A stretch of 64,000 bases of DNA from Nissolia schottii (Eukaryota; Streptophyta; Magnoliopsida; Fabales; Fabaceae). The number at the start of each line of letters is the position of its first letter. Within the stretch, counting starts at the first letter, position 1. Shown piece by piece: positions 46,071-57,599 of the stretch. The notes under the pieces are model-generated. The model was not told where the DNA came from. It made no database searches and worked only from the letters and a program-made list of their open reading frames with translations. Position numbers and translations under genes: made by a program. The DNA lies in contig QANU01011207.1 in NCBI GenBank assembly GCA_003254905.1, positions 603,409-667,408 on the forward strand, read 5' to 3'.

Positions 46071-47106
46071 CCGTGTGTTTTCTTCATAGTCTTGGGCCTT
46101 TTATATATATATATATATAGAGGATATTATCATTTTTTTAAAAAATTTCATAGACTATCGTTTAAAGATCATACGTGTAATTATTCTAATAATTTAAGAG
46201 TTTAATTTAAATGTACTACTAACATAAGATAATTTTACATAAACATTTAAATATATTATAATACATCAATAAAATAGTTAACTCCTAAGTTAGGAAGTAC
46301 GAGAATTAACTACTTTGATAGATGTATCAAACATGATTAAATATTTGTGTGAACTTATTTTACATTAACAATATATTACAAATCAATTTACAATTTAAAC
46401 TTTAAAATATTGTCAACAAATACCATAAAGACACGCGTTAAGATCTTAAATTTGAATATTTTAAAGTTTTAAAGGTTTCAAAGACTTTACAAATTTACTC
46501 TTTTAATAAAAATTTTACTTTTTTCGGATTTTTTTATTTGTCACGTGGTAAATTTGATACATTTTTATATCAATATATTTGATCAAATAGCTATCTAAAT
46601 ACATTGATATAGAAATGCACCAAATTTATTAAGCCATAGATAAAAAAAATTGAAAAAATTATGGTTTAAATTTATAATTATCTTTAAGACACTTACTAAA
46701 AAAAACTATGAAACTAAACCTAATCTTGTACATTATACCATGTCTACGCTTAGACAAGTTTTTGACAAATATTATAATAGAATTGACATTAAAATTGAAA
46801 GTAAAATAATAATATTATAATAATTCAATTTAACAATTATTTAACCATCATACTTAACTAATATAGGTTTCACCATAAAATTGACATATTTATTAATTTA
46901 ATTATCAAATTGAATTATTATAAATATCACAATTAAAATTGCGAAACAAATACTAAAATATTTAAATTTTGATTCAATTTACTTACATTATCAACTAATT
47001 AAATCTTATCATATTAACTTTACTAATTTAAAAATCACCCATATTATAAAATCTAATCAAAAAAGTCAAAATACAAAAAATACAATGTGAATTCTTCTCC
47101 AATAAA
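46071..47106. other. AT-rich intergenic DNA
   Basis: No gene is recognised. There is a (TA)n tract at 46102-46119. A short fold near 46545-46640, with TAAATTTGATACATTTTTAT facing its reverse, recalls the inner part of a Stowaway-type MITE and resembles another relict at 54150-54265. Confidence 0.4.
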
Positions 47107-47265
47107 GTGGGTCCCACACTTGATGGTAAAAGTTCATGATTGAGCCACGTGGTGCAACCCTTTCAGTGACACTGCACGGGGTCCAGTGGTTGTGCCCAAA
47201 TAAAACACGACGTGTCACCTTAACAAAAGTCACATATTCTTCTTTCCACACGCCACGTGTCCTCT
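47107..47265 (+). promoter_or_regulatory. promoter of the NST1-like gene with a TCP palindrome and G-boxes
   Basis: The perfect palindrome GTGGGTCCCAC (47107-47117) combines two TCP-type GGNCCCAC half-sites. Two CACGTG G-boxes follow (47146-47151 and 47254-47259), with an ACGTGTC element at 47210-47216. Pyrimidine-rich leader sequence starts just downstream. Control by TCP and by bZIP or bHLH factors is inferred from the motifs only. Confidence 0.5.
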
Positions 47266-47269
47266 TCCC

Positions 47270-48856
47270 ATTCGTCCTTCACCCGATTGCCCCCACCCCC
47301 TCAATTCATTCTCCCCTCTCATCATGTTATCCCATTTCATCTCATTTTCTCTTTCCGCTCTCAAAGCACAAAACTTTTCCACTTTCTTTCCCGACCCATC
47401 TACGTTTCCTTCAGATCCAGCCCACAATTCCATCACCTCCATAACCCTTCTTCAGTTCCCTCTCAACTCTTCAACCCACTGTCATAGGTCCACCACCCCT
47501 TCTGCTCTCTATGCCATTCCCTCAGGTTTGATTCATCCCTTTTCCCCGATTCGAAGTTGCCGTTTTTATGCTCGTTCATCTGATTTTGATCTGATGGGTA
47601 TATAGTTTTGTTATGGATTAATTGTGGGTGTTGGTGATTTTTTTTGGTTTTTTTTAAGATTAGATCTAGGTCTAAATTGTTTATTGCAGTGATTGATTTT
47701 GATGAGACAGGGTGATTTTTGAATTCTGGTGTTAGATCTTGTGAATTTTATCTATGGGTTGTTTTGGATTTAAACGTGAAGTGAGTTTATTGATGTGTTG
47801 TAGTTTTTTCTTAATTGGATGGATCTGATCTCCTTAATGGTGTAACGGATTTGTTCGTTTTGGGTTGGTTGCTAATAGAATTGACGGGAAATGAATGAAG
47901 TGTTGGAGAGAGAGAGAGAAAGGTGGAAGGGGTGCACTTTTTATTTTATTTTATAGAAAATCATCAAATCGATCGCAGTAAACATGAATAATTGGCTTGA
48001 AGTTTGGTTATTTATCTTTTTTTGTTCAGGAATCAGGGCAATAGATCTTCATATTTACACAAGTATTCAAGTGATTCTTATTTCACTTTGGGCGTAAGTT
48101 TTTGGGCTGGTATGGTGCTATTGGTTCGCGAATTCAGAATCAATCGGTTAGCTGTATTTTAGTTGCATGTAGTGCAATCACTATGGACATCAGTTGTCCG
48201 ATTGACTTGTTATCATTATGTGGCCTTTTATTGTTTCATGTGAAAGGGAAAGACTATCTACTAGGTTTTGAATTATTTGTTTGTAACAAAGTTAGGGTAA
48301 ATAATTGAGAGCTTCATGCACAATTAGATCTTAAACTTGAGTCAGTAATGTTAATGTTTTCTGTTTAATCAATAAAAAATGTTGTTAGCCTTTGAAAAAT
48401 ATAATTGTATCAGCTCTAAAGTTTTTGATCAAACCTGTTTAATATGACTAAATTTGAAATTAATAGTAAGTACAACTACAAACCCGAGTTTCTCCATATA
48501 GTTCTGTGCATATGGTTGTACAGGTGTTTATATCGTTCTGTGAATCTCTCAACCTTCAGGTGGCTTTATGTGTAAATTCAGTTGTGGTTGAGATATTTTC
48601 TTTCTGGTAATTGTTTGTATGCATGTTTCATCTCTTTTAAGTCTATTTCAATCTCCTGTGCCGGTATATGTTCATTCTTGATCTGTAGATAAATCATGTC
48701 ACCTTATTTTTGTGAGCACTTTGCACTTACTGAGTTTGATGATTTGCATTCTGTGTTTTCCATTACACTGCAGTTGGGAAGGGTGTACCTGGACCAGAGT
48801 ATTAAGGCATCACGTAGATATTTTGTTGGTCTCGTAGAGCTGTTGGTTTTTTCAGG
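47270..48856 (+). other. 5' leader region of the NST1-like gene, with introns
   Basis: A likely first leader exon ends at the donor CTCAG/GTTTGA (47525/47526). The following T-rich DNA has intron character. Acceptors are available at 48020-48030, 48770-48780 and at 48855 (TTTTTTCAG). Leader introns would bring the upstream ORF at 48857 close to the cap. The exact exon set cannot be decided from the sequence. Confidence 0.5.
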
Positions 48857-49015
48857 ATGGGCAAGTGCAAGGGTTGTGGGAAGTTAGGAAGAATGAGGCC
48901 AAGGGATGGGTCTATGAGTGCGTATGAATTTTCTCTGCTGTTGTCTCCTGTTGTTTCCGTTTGGGATTGCATCGTTCGCAAAATGAGGTACTCCTATAGG
49001 CCTGAGTGGGTGTAG
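48857..49015 (+). CDS. upstream ORF, probable conserved-peptide uORF of the NST1-like gene
   Basis: A 52-codon ATG-to-TAG frame begins one base after a strong splice acceptor and ends 181 bases before the main start codon. The peptide starts MGKCKGCGKLGRMRP, has a hydrophobic middle (FSLLLSPVVSVWDCIV) and ends RKMRYSYRPEWV. It has no similarity to the main protein, and its composition looks selected rather than random. From memory, the Arabidopsis relatives of the downstream gene (At4g25670, At4g25690, At5g52550) carry annotated conserved-peptide uORFs, CPuORF12 to 14, and I take this as the same element. Such peptides usually stall ribosomes or control main-frame translation in cis. The inducing signal for this group is not known to me. 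Confidence 0.75.
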   Translation: MGKCKGCGKLGRMRPRDGSMSAYEFSLLLSPVVSVWDCIVRKMRYSYRPEWV

Positions 49016-49196
49016 CTGTTTATTTCACATCGTTAGTAGTAGTCTTGATACTTCAACTAATTAGAATACATTTAGCATTACAATTTAGGCAAAGTGGGAA
49101 ATTTTTTTTATAGGAAAATGTATACAAATCTAAAAAAGGTCTCTTGAACGAAAGGAGTTTGGATAAGTCATTTAGTATTTAGAGGTAGTAAATTCT

Positions 49197-49823
49197 ATGG
49201 ATACCATGGCATGTAATAAAGGGCAACATGTGAGGAAGGCGAAGAAGAAGCAGGTGAAAGATGAGTTGGATCGTCTCAAACAGGCTGAGAAGAAAAAGAG
49301 GCGATTGGAGAAAGCACTTGCTACGTCTGCAGCCATCATTTCTGAACTGGAGGAAAAAAAACAGAAAAAGAAAGAAGAACAACAGCGACTCGACGAGGAA
49401 GGTGCCGCGATTGCCGAGGCCGTTGCCCTGCATGTTCTGCTTGGTGAAGACTCAGACGATTCGGGCAAGGTTGTCATCGATGATGGCTTGTGCAAGACCT
49501 GGAGTTGCAATCATAGCCTTGACATCTTTGTGGGCGGAGAAAGAGCTCACTTCCCTAATCCATACGGCGGCGCACGGTCCGTGGAGGGAATGGGGTGGTT
49601 CACTGATGCGTCATATAGGTATGGTTCTTGCAAATGGGGTGCTGCTCAAAATGGAGGCATGTCATTCTCATCAGAGCCTTCTTTTCAGAAGAATGTGAAT
49701 GAACAACTATATGAAGGTGCAGGGTCATGGGGACATGCTGGATTCTCTGCTGATCTCATTGCAGCACAAACAGTTTCATCACTGCAGATTGCTGAGGCAG
49801 ATGAAGATAGGATTATCTTCTAA
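49197..49823 (+). CDS. lysine/glutamate-rich protein, plant NST1-like family (At5g52550 type)
   Basis: A 208-residue protein with no known enzymatic domain. Residues about 12-70 are a highly charged coiled coil (KAKKKQVKDELDRLKQAEKK, then an EEKKQKKKEEQQRLDEE stretch), followed by an Ala-rich helix, AIAEAVALHVLLGEDSDD. The C-terminal half is Gly-, Ser- and aromatic-rich without repeats. Arabidopsis relatives are named only for weak likeness to yeast NST1 in the charged stretch, so the name says little about function. The start is the first ATG of this frame after the upstream ORF; a second in-frame ATG follows three codons later. A minimal ATG-TGA frame of nine codons lies at 49119-49148 between the two. 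Translation is probably governed by the upstream ORF. Confidence 0.8.
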   Translation: MDTMACNKGQHVRKAKKKQVKDELDRLKQAEKKKRRLEKALATSAAIISELEEKKQKKKEEQQRLDEEGAAIAEAVALHVLLGEDSDDSGKVVIDDGLCKTWSCNHSLDIFVGGERAHFPNPYGGARSVEGMGWFTDASYRYGSCKWGAAQNGGMSFSSEPSFQKNVNEQLYEGAGSWGHAGFSADLIAAQTVSSLQIAEADEDRIIF

Positions 49824-51009
49824 AAGGGAATGCTAATATGAGATGATAGATTAACTGTTTGTTTGGTGCTTGGTGGCTGGATGAAGTGTTTTGTCATTTT
49901 TGCTGGAGGGGTGTGTATATATATTATTATTACTATGAGTCTTGTCCTTGTCAAAACATTTTCTGCTTCAGTTTGTGATTGAACACTTCACATGTTTGCT
50001 TTTGTCACCATGTTTTTTTGTTATTGATTGCCTTTTTTTAAAATGTAATGTGAGGCTCTCTAATTTCCCCGTGTGGAGCGACTTTCATACTTGATTGATG
50101 TAGAGAAATACTTTTGTTTATGCTGATTCCCAATGATATAAAACCACAAGTGGACCATCCTAAGTTTGTGTTACTACCTTTGTCATCTCATTGATTATAT
50201 CATTATTTTGTGGATTGACAAATTACTCTAAAAGTTAAAATTGTTTCTAATGTTGCAATCATCAATCAAATCAAAATTTTAAAGTATAAAAATCATTAAA
50301 TTTATTCTTAAAATTACTAAAAGTCAATTAAATTAGTTTTTTAGTGTCAATCAAATTAATCACTCTCAAGAGTTAAATTAATTTAATTAATTTAATTAAT
50401 TTTTGATAATTTGAGAAATAAATTTAATAATTTTTATACTTTAAGAATGAGCTTCATTGATATTGGCAAGTTAACAGCACTCGGATGAACTTGATTGATG
50501 TTGACATGTTGTCAACACTTTTCATTAGTATGACTGTATGAGTATGAAAGAAGACTCGAAATGATATTTTTGTTTGAATTAAGAGTATTTATTGTTAGTA
50601 ATAATAACTGTAATTGATTCTCCCGATAATTGAATTTACGTAAAGTGATAAATCATTTGGTCATATGCTTTTTTCGCTCTTCATAAATCAATTGTACACC
50701 CAGCAAAAAAGTGAAATCAAGAAAACTCACTTTTGAGCCCCAAAATTGATTTTATAAGGCTACGCTGAAAATCTAAACATTTTAACCATACTAAGAGCAA
50801 TGAAAAAAAAAATGTTATGTACATTGACACTTTCGAGAGTTTTAAGAATTTCCCCTTTTAAGAGGGTTTATCATAGGTAGCATCCAACCAAATTCGTTAG
50901 CTATGGCAGCGCTTCACTGAACCCAAGGTCCCTACGGTAAAACAAGATTGATTTGAGTGAAACACACACACAACCACCGTCAAGCAAGGTACAATTCAAC
51001 ATTGGATGG
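49824..51009. other. spacer between the NST1-like and PPR genes
   Basis: The first 250 bp are a likely 3' UTR. A foldback with arms of about 75 bp lies at 50278-50446, both arms opening AAAGTATAAAAAT and TTATTAAATTTATT on opposite strands; it is probably a MITE relict. The last 100 bp precede the PPR start codon and include an in-frame stop at 50938-50940. Confidence 0.5.
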
Positions 51010-52632
51010 ATGGTGACTCATATGAAAATCATAGGTTCTAGACTCTTCATTACTCCACCTACACGGATTACACCCCATGTTGTTTCTTGTAGGCATTTGA
51101 CTGAAACCCATCATGGCCATATCATCAACCATGGAAACTCATTTGTACAAACAGACACTTCCCCGTATGGCTTAGATTCAATCACTTTCCAAGTTGCCTG
51201 CCACATGTTCGAAGAAATGTCTGACTTGACTGTTGTGTCAGCAACCACCATAATTGGAGGCTTTGCCAGGCGGCACCGGCATGAAGATGCTCTCTATCTT
51301 TTCTCGAGAATGCTTGCCTCGAGAATTAGGCCCAATGAGTTCACTTTTGGAACTGTGATTCATTCCTCCACTGCACTTGGTGATGTTCTTCTTGGAAGGA
51401 AGCTTCATGCCTGTGCTAAAAAGATTGGCCTTGTCTCTCATGTATTTGCTGGTAGTGCTCTTCTTGATTTGTATGCCAAGTTGAGTACTATAGAAGAAGC
51501 CCAGAAGGCTTTCAGGGATACTCAAAATCCCAATGTGGTTTCTTACACAACTATGATTTGCGGTTATTTGAAAAGACGGAGGTTCGAAGATGCTTTGCAG
51601 GTTTTCCACGAAATGCCTGAGAGGAATGTTGTCTCGTGGAATGCAATGGTTGGCGGGTGCAGCCAGACAGGACACAATGAAGAGGCTGCAAATTTCTTTA
51701 TTGACATGCTCAGAGAAGGATACATACCTAATGAATCTACATTTCCCTGTGTGATTTGTGCAGCTGCAAATATAGCTTCCCTTGGAATTGGGAGAAGTTT
51801 CCATGCATGTGCAATCAAGTTTTTGGGTAAGATTGATGGTTTTGTTGGAAATTCTCTTATTAGCTTCTATGCAAAGTGTGGAAGCATGGAAGACAGCCTC
51901 CTAATGTTCAACAAACTTCTCAAAAGGAACATAGTTTCTTGGAATGCTGTGATATGTGGTTATGCACAGAATGGAAGAGGTGGTGAGGCGATAAGACTCT
52001 TCGAAAGAATGTGTTCTGCAGGCTGCAAACCCAACGACGTCACACTTCTTGGACTACTCTGGGCTTGTAACCATGCTGGTCTTGTTGATGAAGGCTATTC
52101 ATATTTCAACCAAGCCAGGCTTCAGAGCCCCAGCTTGCTAAAGCCCGAGCACTATGCTTGTATGGTTGACTTGCTCGCCCGCTCCGGGCGTTTTGCAGAA
52201 GCTGAGAGTTTCCTTCATAGCATTCCTTTTGACCCTGGGATTGGATTTTGGAAGGCATTACTTGGGGGCTGCCGAATCCACTCAAACATGGAGTTGGGGG
52301 AGTTTGCAGCTAGAAAGATATTGGATTTGGATACTGATGATGTCTCCTCATATGTCATGTTGTCAAATGCACATTCTGCGGTCAGTAGGTGGTCTGACGT
52401 GTCAACACTGAGGATGGAGATGAAGGCGAAAGGGATGAAAAGGATTCCAGGCTGCAGTTGGATTGAAGTCAGTGGCAAAGTTCATGTCTTTCTTAATGCA
52501 GACCAGCTTCATGATGAAAATGATGAAATTTATATGCTTCTGAGAATTTTCTATGAGCATTTAAGGGGAAACGAGGCTTCCGATTCGCTTAACATTTTTT
52601 GCAATTTCAGTTCAGAATTCAGTTTGATATAG
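51010..52632 (+). CDS. PLS-class pentatricopeptide repeat protein, At5g42450-like, E-type C-terminus
   Basis: An organellar RNA-binding protein of 540 residues in one intronless frame. The first ATG after the upstream stop is at 51010. A start further up would need a TTG codon and is rejected. The N-terminal 30 residues (MVTHMKIIGSRLFITPPTRI onward) are basic and hydroxylated, fitting a mitochondrial presequence. PPR repeats of P, L and S type run from about residue 50 to 430. Typical signatures are NVVSYTTMICGYLKRRRFED, NVVSWNAMVGGCSQTGHNEE and NIVSWNAVICGYAQNGRGGE. The C-terminal E region contains GIGFWKALLGGCRIHSN and GCSWIEVSGKVHVFLNAD. There is no DYW deaminase domain, so an editing role would need a partner in trans. 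The RNA target is unknown. Similarity to At5g42450 is recalled and strong over the whole length. Confidence 0.93.
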   Translation: MVTHMKIIGSRLFITPPTRITPHVVSCRHLTETHHGHIINHGNSFVQTDTSPYGLDSITFQVACHMFEEMSDLTVVSATTIIGGFARRHRHEDALYLFSRMLASRIRPNEFTFGTVIHSSTALGDVLLGRKLHACAKKIGLVSHVFAGSALLDLYAKLSTIEEAQKAFRDTQNPNVVSYTTMICGYLKRRRFEDALQVFHEMPERNVVSWNAMVGGCSQTGHNEEAANFFIDMLREGYIPNESTFPCVICAAANIASLGIGRSFHACAIKFLGKIDGFVGNSLISFYAKCGSMEDSLLMFNKLLKRNIVSWNAVICGYAQNGRGGEAIRLFERMCSAGCKPNDVTLLGLLWACNHAGLVDEGYSYFNQARLQSPSLLKPEHYACMVDLLARSGRFAEAESFLHSIPFDPGIGFWKALLGGCRIHSNMELGEFAARKILDLDTDDVSSYVMLSNAHSAVSRWSDVSTLRMEMKAKGMKRIPGCSWIEVSGKVHVFLNADQLHDENDEIYMLLRIFYEHLRGNEASDSLNIFCNFSSEFSLI

Positions 52633-54528
52633 CGTTTTGTATGTTAAAAAGGGTTTAATGTTATCTTCTTTTTGCTCAAACTTGAGTATTCTCTGAAAAT
52701 GTTGAGAATGAATGACCATTTCGCTCTTGTGAAATGGTGAAAACTAGCAGGGCAATTTGGAGGCTAGGGACAATAACTAAAGCCATTGTTAAGTGATGCA
52801 AGAGATTTATATAATTCTTCTCTTCATGGAATTCATTTTCAACTTCTAATGCTAACTAAACATGATTTCAGGCCATGCTTTCTGGCTAACTTCCGGCGTG
52901 TCTGCATAAACTTTTTCTCAACGCAAAGAATCATACTTTTACTTTTAGCTACAGAATTGCTGTAAGATTTCACATTTGAGCCACCTTTTCTGTCCCCTTC
53001 CATAAATCTGGCCCACAGGCCACAAGTATTGTAATTGAATTTGAATCTTGGGTGTTATAGGGTAGTTACAGAAAGGCAACACAAAAGATGAAATAAATTC
53101 GAGAGAATTGCATTGTTAATAGAAAGAGTAATGATATATCCCGTTAAATATCTTCTTTGTAGATGTATTGCTTTGCGTACTAAGCAAGTTATATATGACC
53201 ACAAAAAAAAAGGCACGATGGAGGAGGGAGGGGGGATGGACCTTTTGACATGAAAATCATACGTCATTGAAAACGAAGTGCAACATTAAAATGGAAACAT
53301 GGTGTACCACTCCAGCATCTTCTCAGTAACCACATTGAGGAAACTATGTCAAGAAACAAAGAGGGATGTGTTATTACGCAAATGCTCAATATACTTGACA
53401 CTTGTTTTTGTCCATCACTTACTGCTCTTCTTGAAGGGAGTTCATGGCTTCACGCCATTGGCTTTTGGGATTTGGCAAGAGGGTCCACATTATCTTATGG
53501 CTGACTTGCATCATAAACTATGTGATTATGTGTTTAATGGTAATACCGTAAGATTAGAGATATTATTATTGATTATTGATGAAAAGGAGAGATTATTTGT
53601 TAATATCTTTTGCTGAAATAGTATTGTTGTTAACACTTTCTTACTGCTGAAATTATTTGATTATTATTGTTAACACTTTCTTACTGGTCCTCCTTACGTC
53701 TCTAAGTGAAATCCCATACGAAGAAAAGTTGCACTATTTGTTGTTTGAGTACTACACCTTGTTTTAACAAATGGTTTGTGTAACATAGAGAATCACTTTG
53801 CATTATTAGCTAATCCGAACATCAGAAACCATTTCCTTTTCCTTGAATTCTACCTTTATCAAGAACATCATAAACCATTTCCTTTTCCGTGAATTCTACC
53901 TTTATCAAAACTAGTGGCTTAATAGGCACAGCCACTTATTTTTATTTCTTGGATCACTTTAAAATTTCATTTAATAATGTATGTGAATTATCATAGTATC
54001 TCATTTAAAATGAATTCAAACAACACATCTCTCATTTGGAGTCTAGACCATCATGAAAATATTGAAGTTAGATGCAAGTTTTATCCATTAACATGGGAGG
54101 TGATTATAAATTATAATGATGAAAATATATACAAACACCACCATACACAATACTCCCTCATTCCACGAAATCTCTCACTAGACAAATTTAATACATTTTT
54201 AAATCAATGTATCGGATCAACTAAGAATGTATCAAATTTGTTAAGTGATAGACAATGTGAAACAGTATCTATATGAGATCTGAGGAGGAAGTGGGGCTAA
54301 ATCTACAGCCTTGTAATTTGCAGTATAAGAGGGGGAAAAACAGAACAATTTACCTTTCAAGGAACGTAGTCTTACTAAGAACCAACAAGATTTGAGTTGA
54401 ACAAAGAAATAAAATTTTACATTTGATGCACAATGAATATAACATGTAATATGTTGTTTCCTTTTCTTGACTTACAAGTTACAATACACAGCAGGCGTAT
54501 GCTTTTGAGTCTCTAACAGAAGGCACTC
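52633..54528. other. spacer between the PPR and DeSI-like genes
   Basis: No gene is recognised. The open frame at 53299-53616 starts with ATG and has a hydrophobic stretch but resembles nothing I know. A Stowaway-like end, TACTCCCTCATTCC, with a fold around TAAATTTAATACATTTTTAA lies at about 54150-54265. The 50 bp before 54529 belong to the 3' UTR of the minus-strand peptidase gene. Confidence 0.45.
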
Positions 54529-56994
54529 TCAACAATCATGTGAAGAAGATTTATGCTGTAGCAGTGCCTTGTCATCATCTTCTTGTGTTAGTTGTCGAGG
54601 CTCAACCCTGTTCTCATCCTCGGCTTCTGAACTAGTCGATGGCTTCGCACCGTTGGTGATCATGTTTTTCAACCAAGAAGCTTGAAATCTAGGCGATCCT
54701 CCTCTGTTTACATTGCTAGGGGACTCCGGACTATTTCTAACATTATTCGTTACATTGTTGGTAACGCCCATGAGGAACCGGTATGCCACTTTGCTTGCTG
54801 ATACAATCTCCATTTTGGCTTGCCTCAACTGCAATAAACAATGTATTACTATCAGCGTAACTGTGTATTTTCTCAAAACACACCAATAATAGTAACTAAA
54901 ACAACCACGCAATAAAGTGTTCACAGTGCCAAATGATGAGACAATTCCAGGGAACATTTAACACAAACACCATGTTAGAGACTGATATTCATTTCTCACC
55001 CGCATCGCTGTATTCCCAGCAACTTCCATAGCAGTATCACCAGCATTGGCAAACCTATTGACCCAACCTGTCATGAAAAGTGTAAAAAGAATACATAGTG
55101 AAAACTGATAAATGCCAAAACCTCTACTACATGTCACATAAATTTGAAAAGGGGAGTGGCATATTATCTTATCTACCCTAAAACCCAATAACTCAGTTTA
55201 TTTGAGTATAAGTACTTCTGAGAGCACTGATCCACCTCAGCCTTCAAGTCCAAAGTTTTGCTCACACTGCCCTATGACATACTAATGACTTGACTAGATC
55301 ATGTCCTAACTTCCTCTCACTATATTCAGAAGACAATGACAGAAGCAATCCAAGCCAACAGCATTTCTGTTCTTTGAGGGAAATACATATAAGTGCAAAC
55401 TAAATTAAGTTTGGCACATAATTCTCTCATTTAAGCAAGAAATTTAATGAATGGCCCTAAATAATACTGTCTATCTTTTAAGAACAAAAAAGTCAATGCA
55501 CATCATAAGCAACATTATAATTAGGAGCTTACCTGGAAGTTTCGGCACACCAAGCCTTTCACAAAATTCATCACAGAAGTGGTTGCAATTTTTGGACAGC
55601 AGATCATACGAACTTCCAGGCCACTCTCTACTGAGTTCTCTTAATATTTGATTTACCTTGAAAATGGAAAAGTTTGTTTGCCCTAGAACAATGAATTCTC
55701 GATATGTATACATTGGATTCTTCGCAGAAGGGCAACTAAAAACTCCAGTGCCTTGCTCACAGAATCCAAATGACCATTCATCATCTCCATAAACCTGTCA
55801 CAGCAGAACAAACAACTGAAGTATGTCAGCATGTGACAAACTAAGGCTTACCATAATAATGTCAAGATAGCTGCAGTGTGTCCAGTAAAGACAAATTTTG
55901 GGCGAACAAATGCATGCATATAATATGTTCTGATAATAACAATTCATCTACAGCATTCTAAGTCAAGCAATTCACCTTGCAAGCATGACAGAAAATAACA
56001 CAAATGCACTTCTGCCAGGAGTTAATCCAGCACACAATTTACTGACTGAAAATTCTAATGCAACAATCTGAAGATGACTGGCCTTCTAACCAAGTAACTG
56101 GTCCTAAACTAGTCAGAAAAGGACTTCATAATGCATCTTAGCTAGAACAAATCCTAAATATTAGGAGTAACGAGTTTGAATCCACTATCAAGTATCAACA
56201 AATAATGCCATGATTCCATTATAATCTTCCCAGAAAAAGGAATATCCCCAATTACATCTTTTATAGACATATCCTAAATCAATTTTACTATCCCTCGTGA
56301 ATGATCTCTTCCTCTCACATTCGCACCATTGCAGCTACCCAGTGACTGGCATACACTGTGCAAGGCTAGAAACCACCTTAAACACTTCTTCTATCCCATG
56401 CTTATTTCTCTGATGTAAGGCAGCCCCATCCTAGAAATAGCCTCTAGTATTTCTCTGACAAATAAGCTATCAAACTCTCATTGGTTAACAGCACACACAT
56501 CATTCATAAATCATAAGTGTTGGAGTATCAATGCTATACAGTTACACTACGGCTACGTTCAAACTAGACACACCATAACTAGCTAGCTGCTGTTTCTCAA
56601 TCACACTGCTTTACGCAGACAACTCTCCAGAAAAAGAAAAAAAAAAGCAGATAAGAATTACTAACTACATATTAAATCTAATCCCAAATTACCAAAAAAA
56701 ATATAATAGCAGTGCAAGTCAATCACTAATTGGATTAGACAATCACAAATTAAAATCCCCACGCCCTAATCAACATTTGTACACATGAATCCCCAGATCC
56801 AGTCACAATCACCCACCGACAGAAACATAGATTTCTACATGAGAAAAAAATTTTGAGACCTGAACGGCGCTGTGGAAGATGCCACCGAGACCAATCCCGT
56901 CCTTGAAGATCTTGTTGATTTGAAGAATGGTGCTGTTCGTCTTCTCCGATCCACTGTTCGTCACATCGTATATATGCAGTATCACATCCGTCAT
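54529..56994 (-). CDS. PPPDE/DeSI-type thiol peptidase (deSI-like, At4g25680 type)
   Basis: A cysteine isopeptidase of the PPPDE family, whose animal members remove SUMO or ubiquitin. The substrate in plants is not known to me. Four exons with clean GT-AG borders (56860-56994, 55533-55794, 55000-55067 and 54529-54828) join in frame to 254 residues. The catalytic pair is visible: H41 in GGIFHSAVQVYG, split by intron 1, and C115 in LLSKNCNHFCDEFCERLG. The papain-like fold covers about 1-140. A helical segment, WVNRFANAGDTAMEVAGNTA, and a Ser/Asn-rich acidic tail follow. Nothing is missing. The promoter has GTGGGTCCCAC about 505 bp upstream, and the leader contains (CAA)n. In Arabidopsis the PPPDE genes At4g25660 and At4g25680 alternate with the NST1-like genes, matching this neighbourhood. 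Confidence 0.93.
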
Positions 56995-57109
56995 CTTCAA
57001 CACCCCCAAACACAAAAACCCTAACTTGACACAACCCCACTTCCCCCTTTCTCTCTCTAAACTCTATCACTCTCTTATCTACTCTCTCAGAAAATGATTC
57101 GATTCAATC

Positions 57110-57131
57110 AACAACAACAACAACAACAACA
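57110..57131. repeat. (CAA)n microsatellite in the DeSI leader
   Basis: Seven CAA units lie about 120 bp upstream of the DeSI start codon. On the transcribed strand they read TTG. Confidence 0.85.
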
Positions 57132-57498
57132 GGTGTTCACTCTCTCAACAGGATTCGAATTGAAGCGAGATTTGTCCTCGGGATTCTAGAAAACCCTTTC
57201 AATTTTTCCTCATCCAAAATTTTTTTTCTCTCTGCAATCCGAAGATTTTCACTTTGTGAATTTATAATTTAGAGCGAGGGAACATTAGAGATATAGTGTG
57301 TGTGCGCATGTGTTTTTGAAGCTGAGATATGAAAATTGAAAGGAAAGAAGAAAATGCAACTAGAATTGAAAAATTATTATTGAAAGACTTTATTGCCCCT
57401 AATGGGAAGGCAAATTACGTGTTCGTGCCCTTTTCTTTACAGCTGGCAGGCACTGTGGGACGTGTTTGGCTAATGATAAGTGGGCGTAGGGAGAAAAT

Positions 57499-57509
57499 GT
57501 GGGTCCCAC
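57499..57509. promoter_or_regulatory. TCP-type palindrome upstream of the DeSI-like gene
   Basis: GTGGGTCCCAC is a perfect 11-bp palindrome made of two GGNCCCAC-type half-sites bound by plant TCP factors. The identical 11-mer lies upstream of the NST1-like gene at 47107. Binding is inferred. Confidence 0.45.
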
Positions 57510-57599
57510 GGGGTCATGCAGACCATTATTAGGTGGGGTTGAAACGACCATGTTACCCTCTACTTTTCCGTTTTTGACCGTTATGGTAATAGAGGTATT

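Noticed and set aside
47324..47525. Ser/Thr-rich frame in the NST1-like leader that resembles a transit peptide
   Set aside because: It has an ATG and ends at a plausible donor site, but no downstream exon continues it into a recognisable protein. The region is better read as pyrimidine-rich 5' UTR.
50953..51009. Extension of the PPR protein upstream by 19 codons
   Set aside because: It would start at TTG. The first ATG after the in-frame stop is at 51010.
53299..53616. 105-codon ATG frame between the PPR and DeSI-like genes
   Set aside because: No family likeness and no splice or promoter context. It was left as unexplained open sequence.
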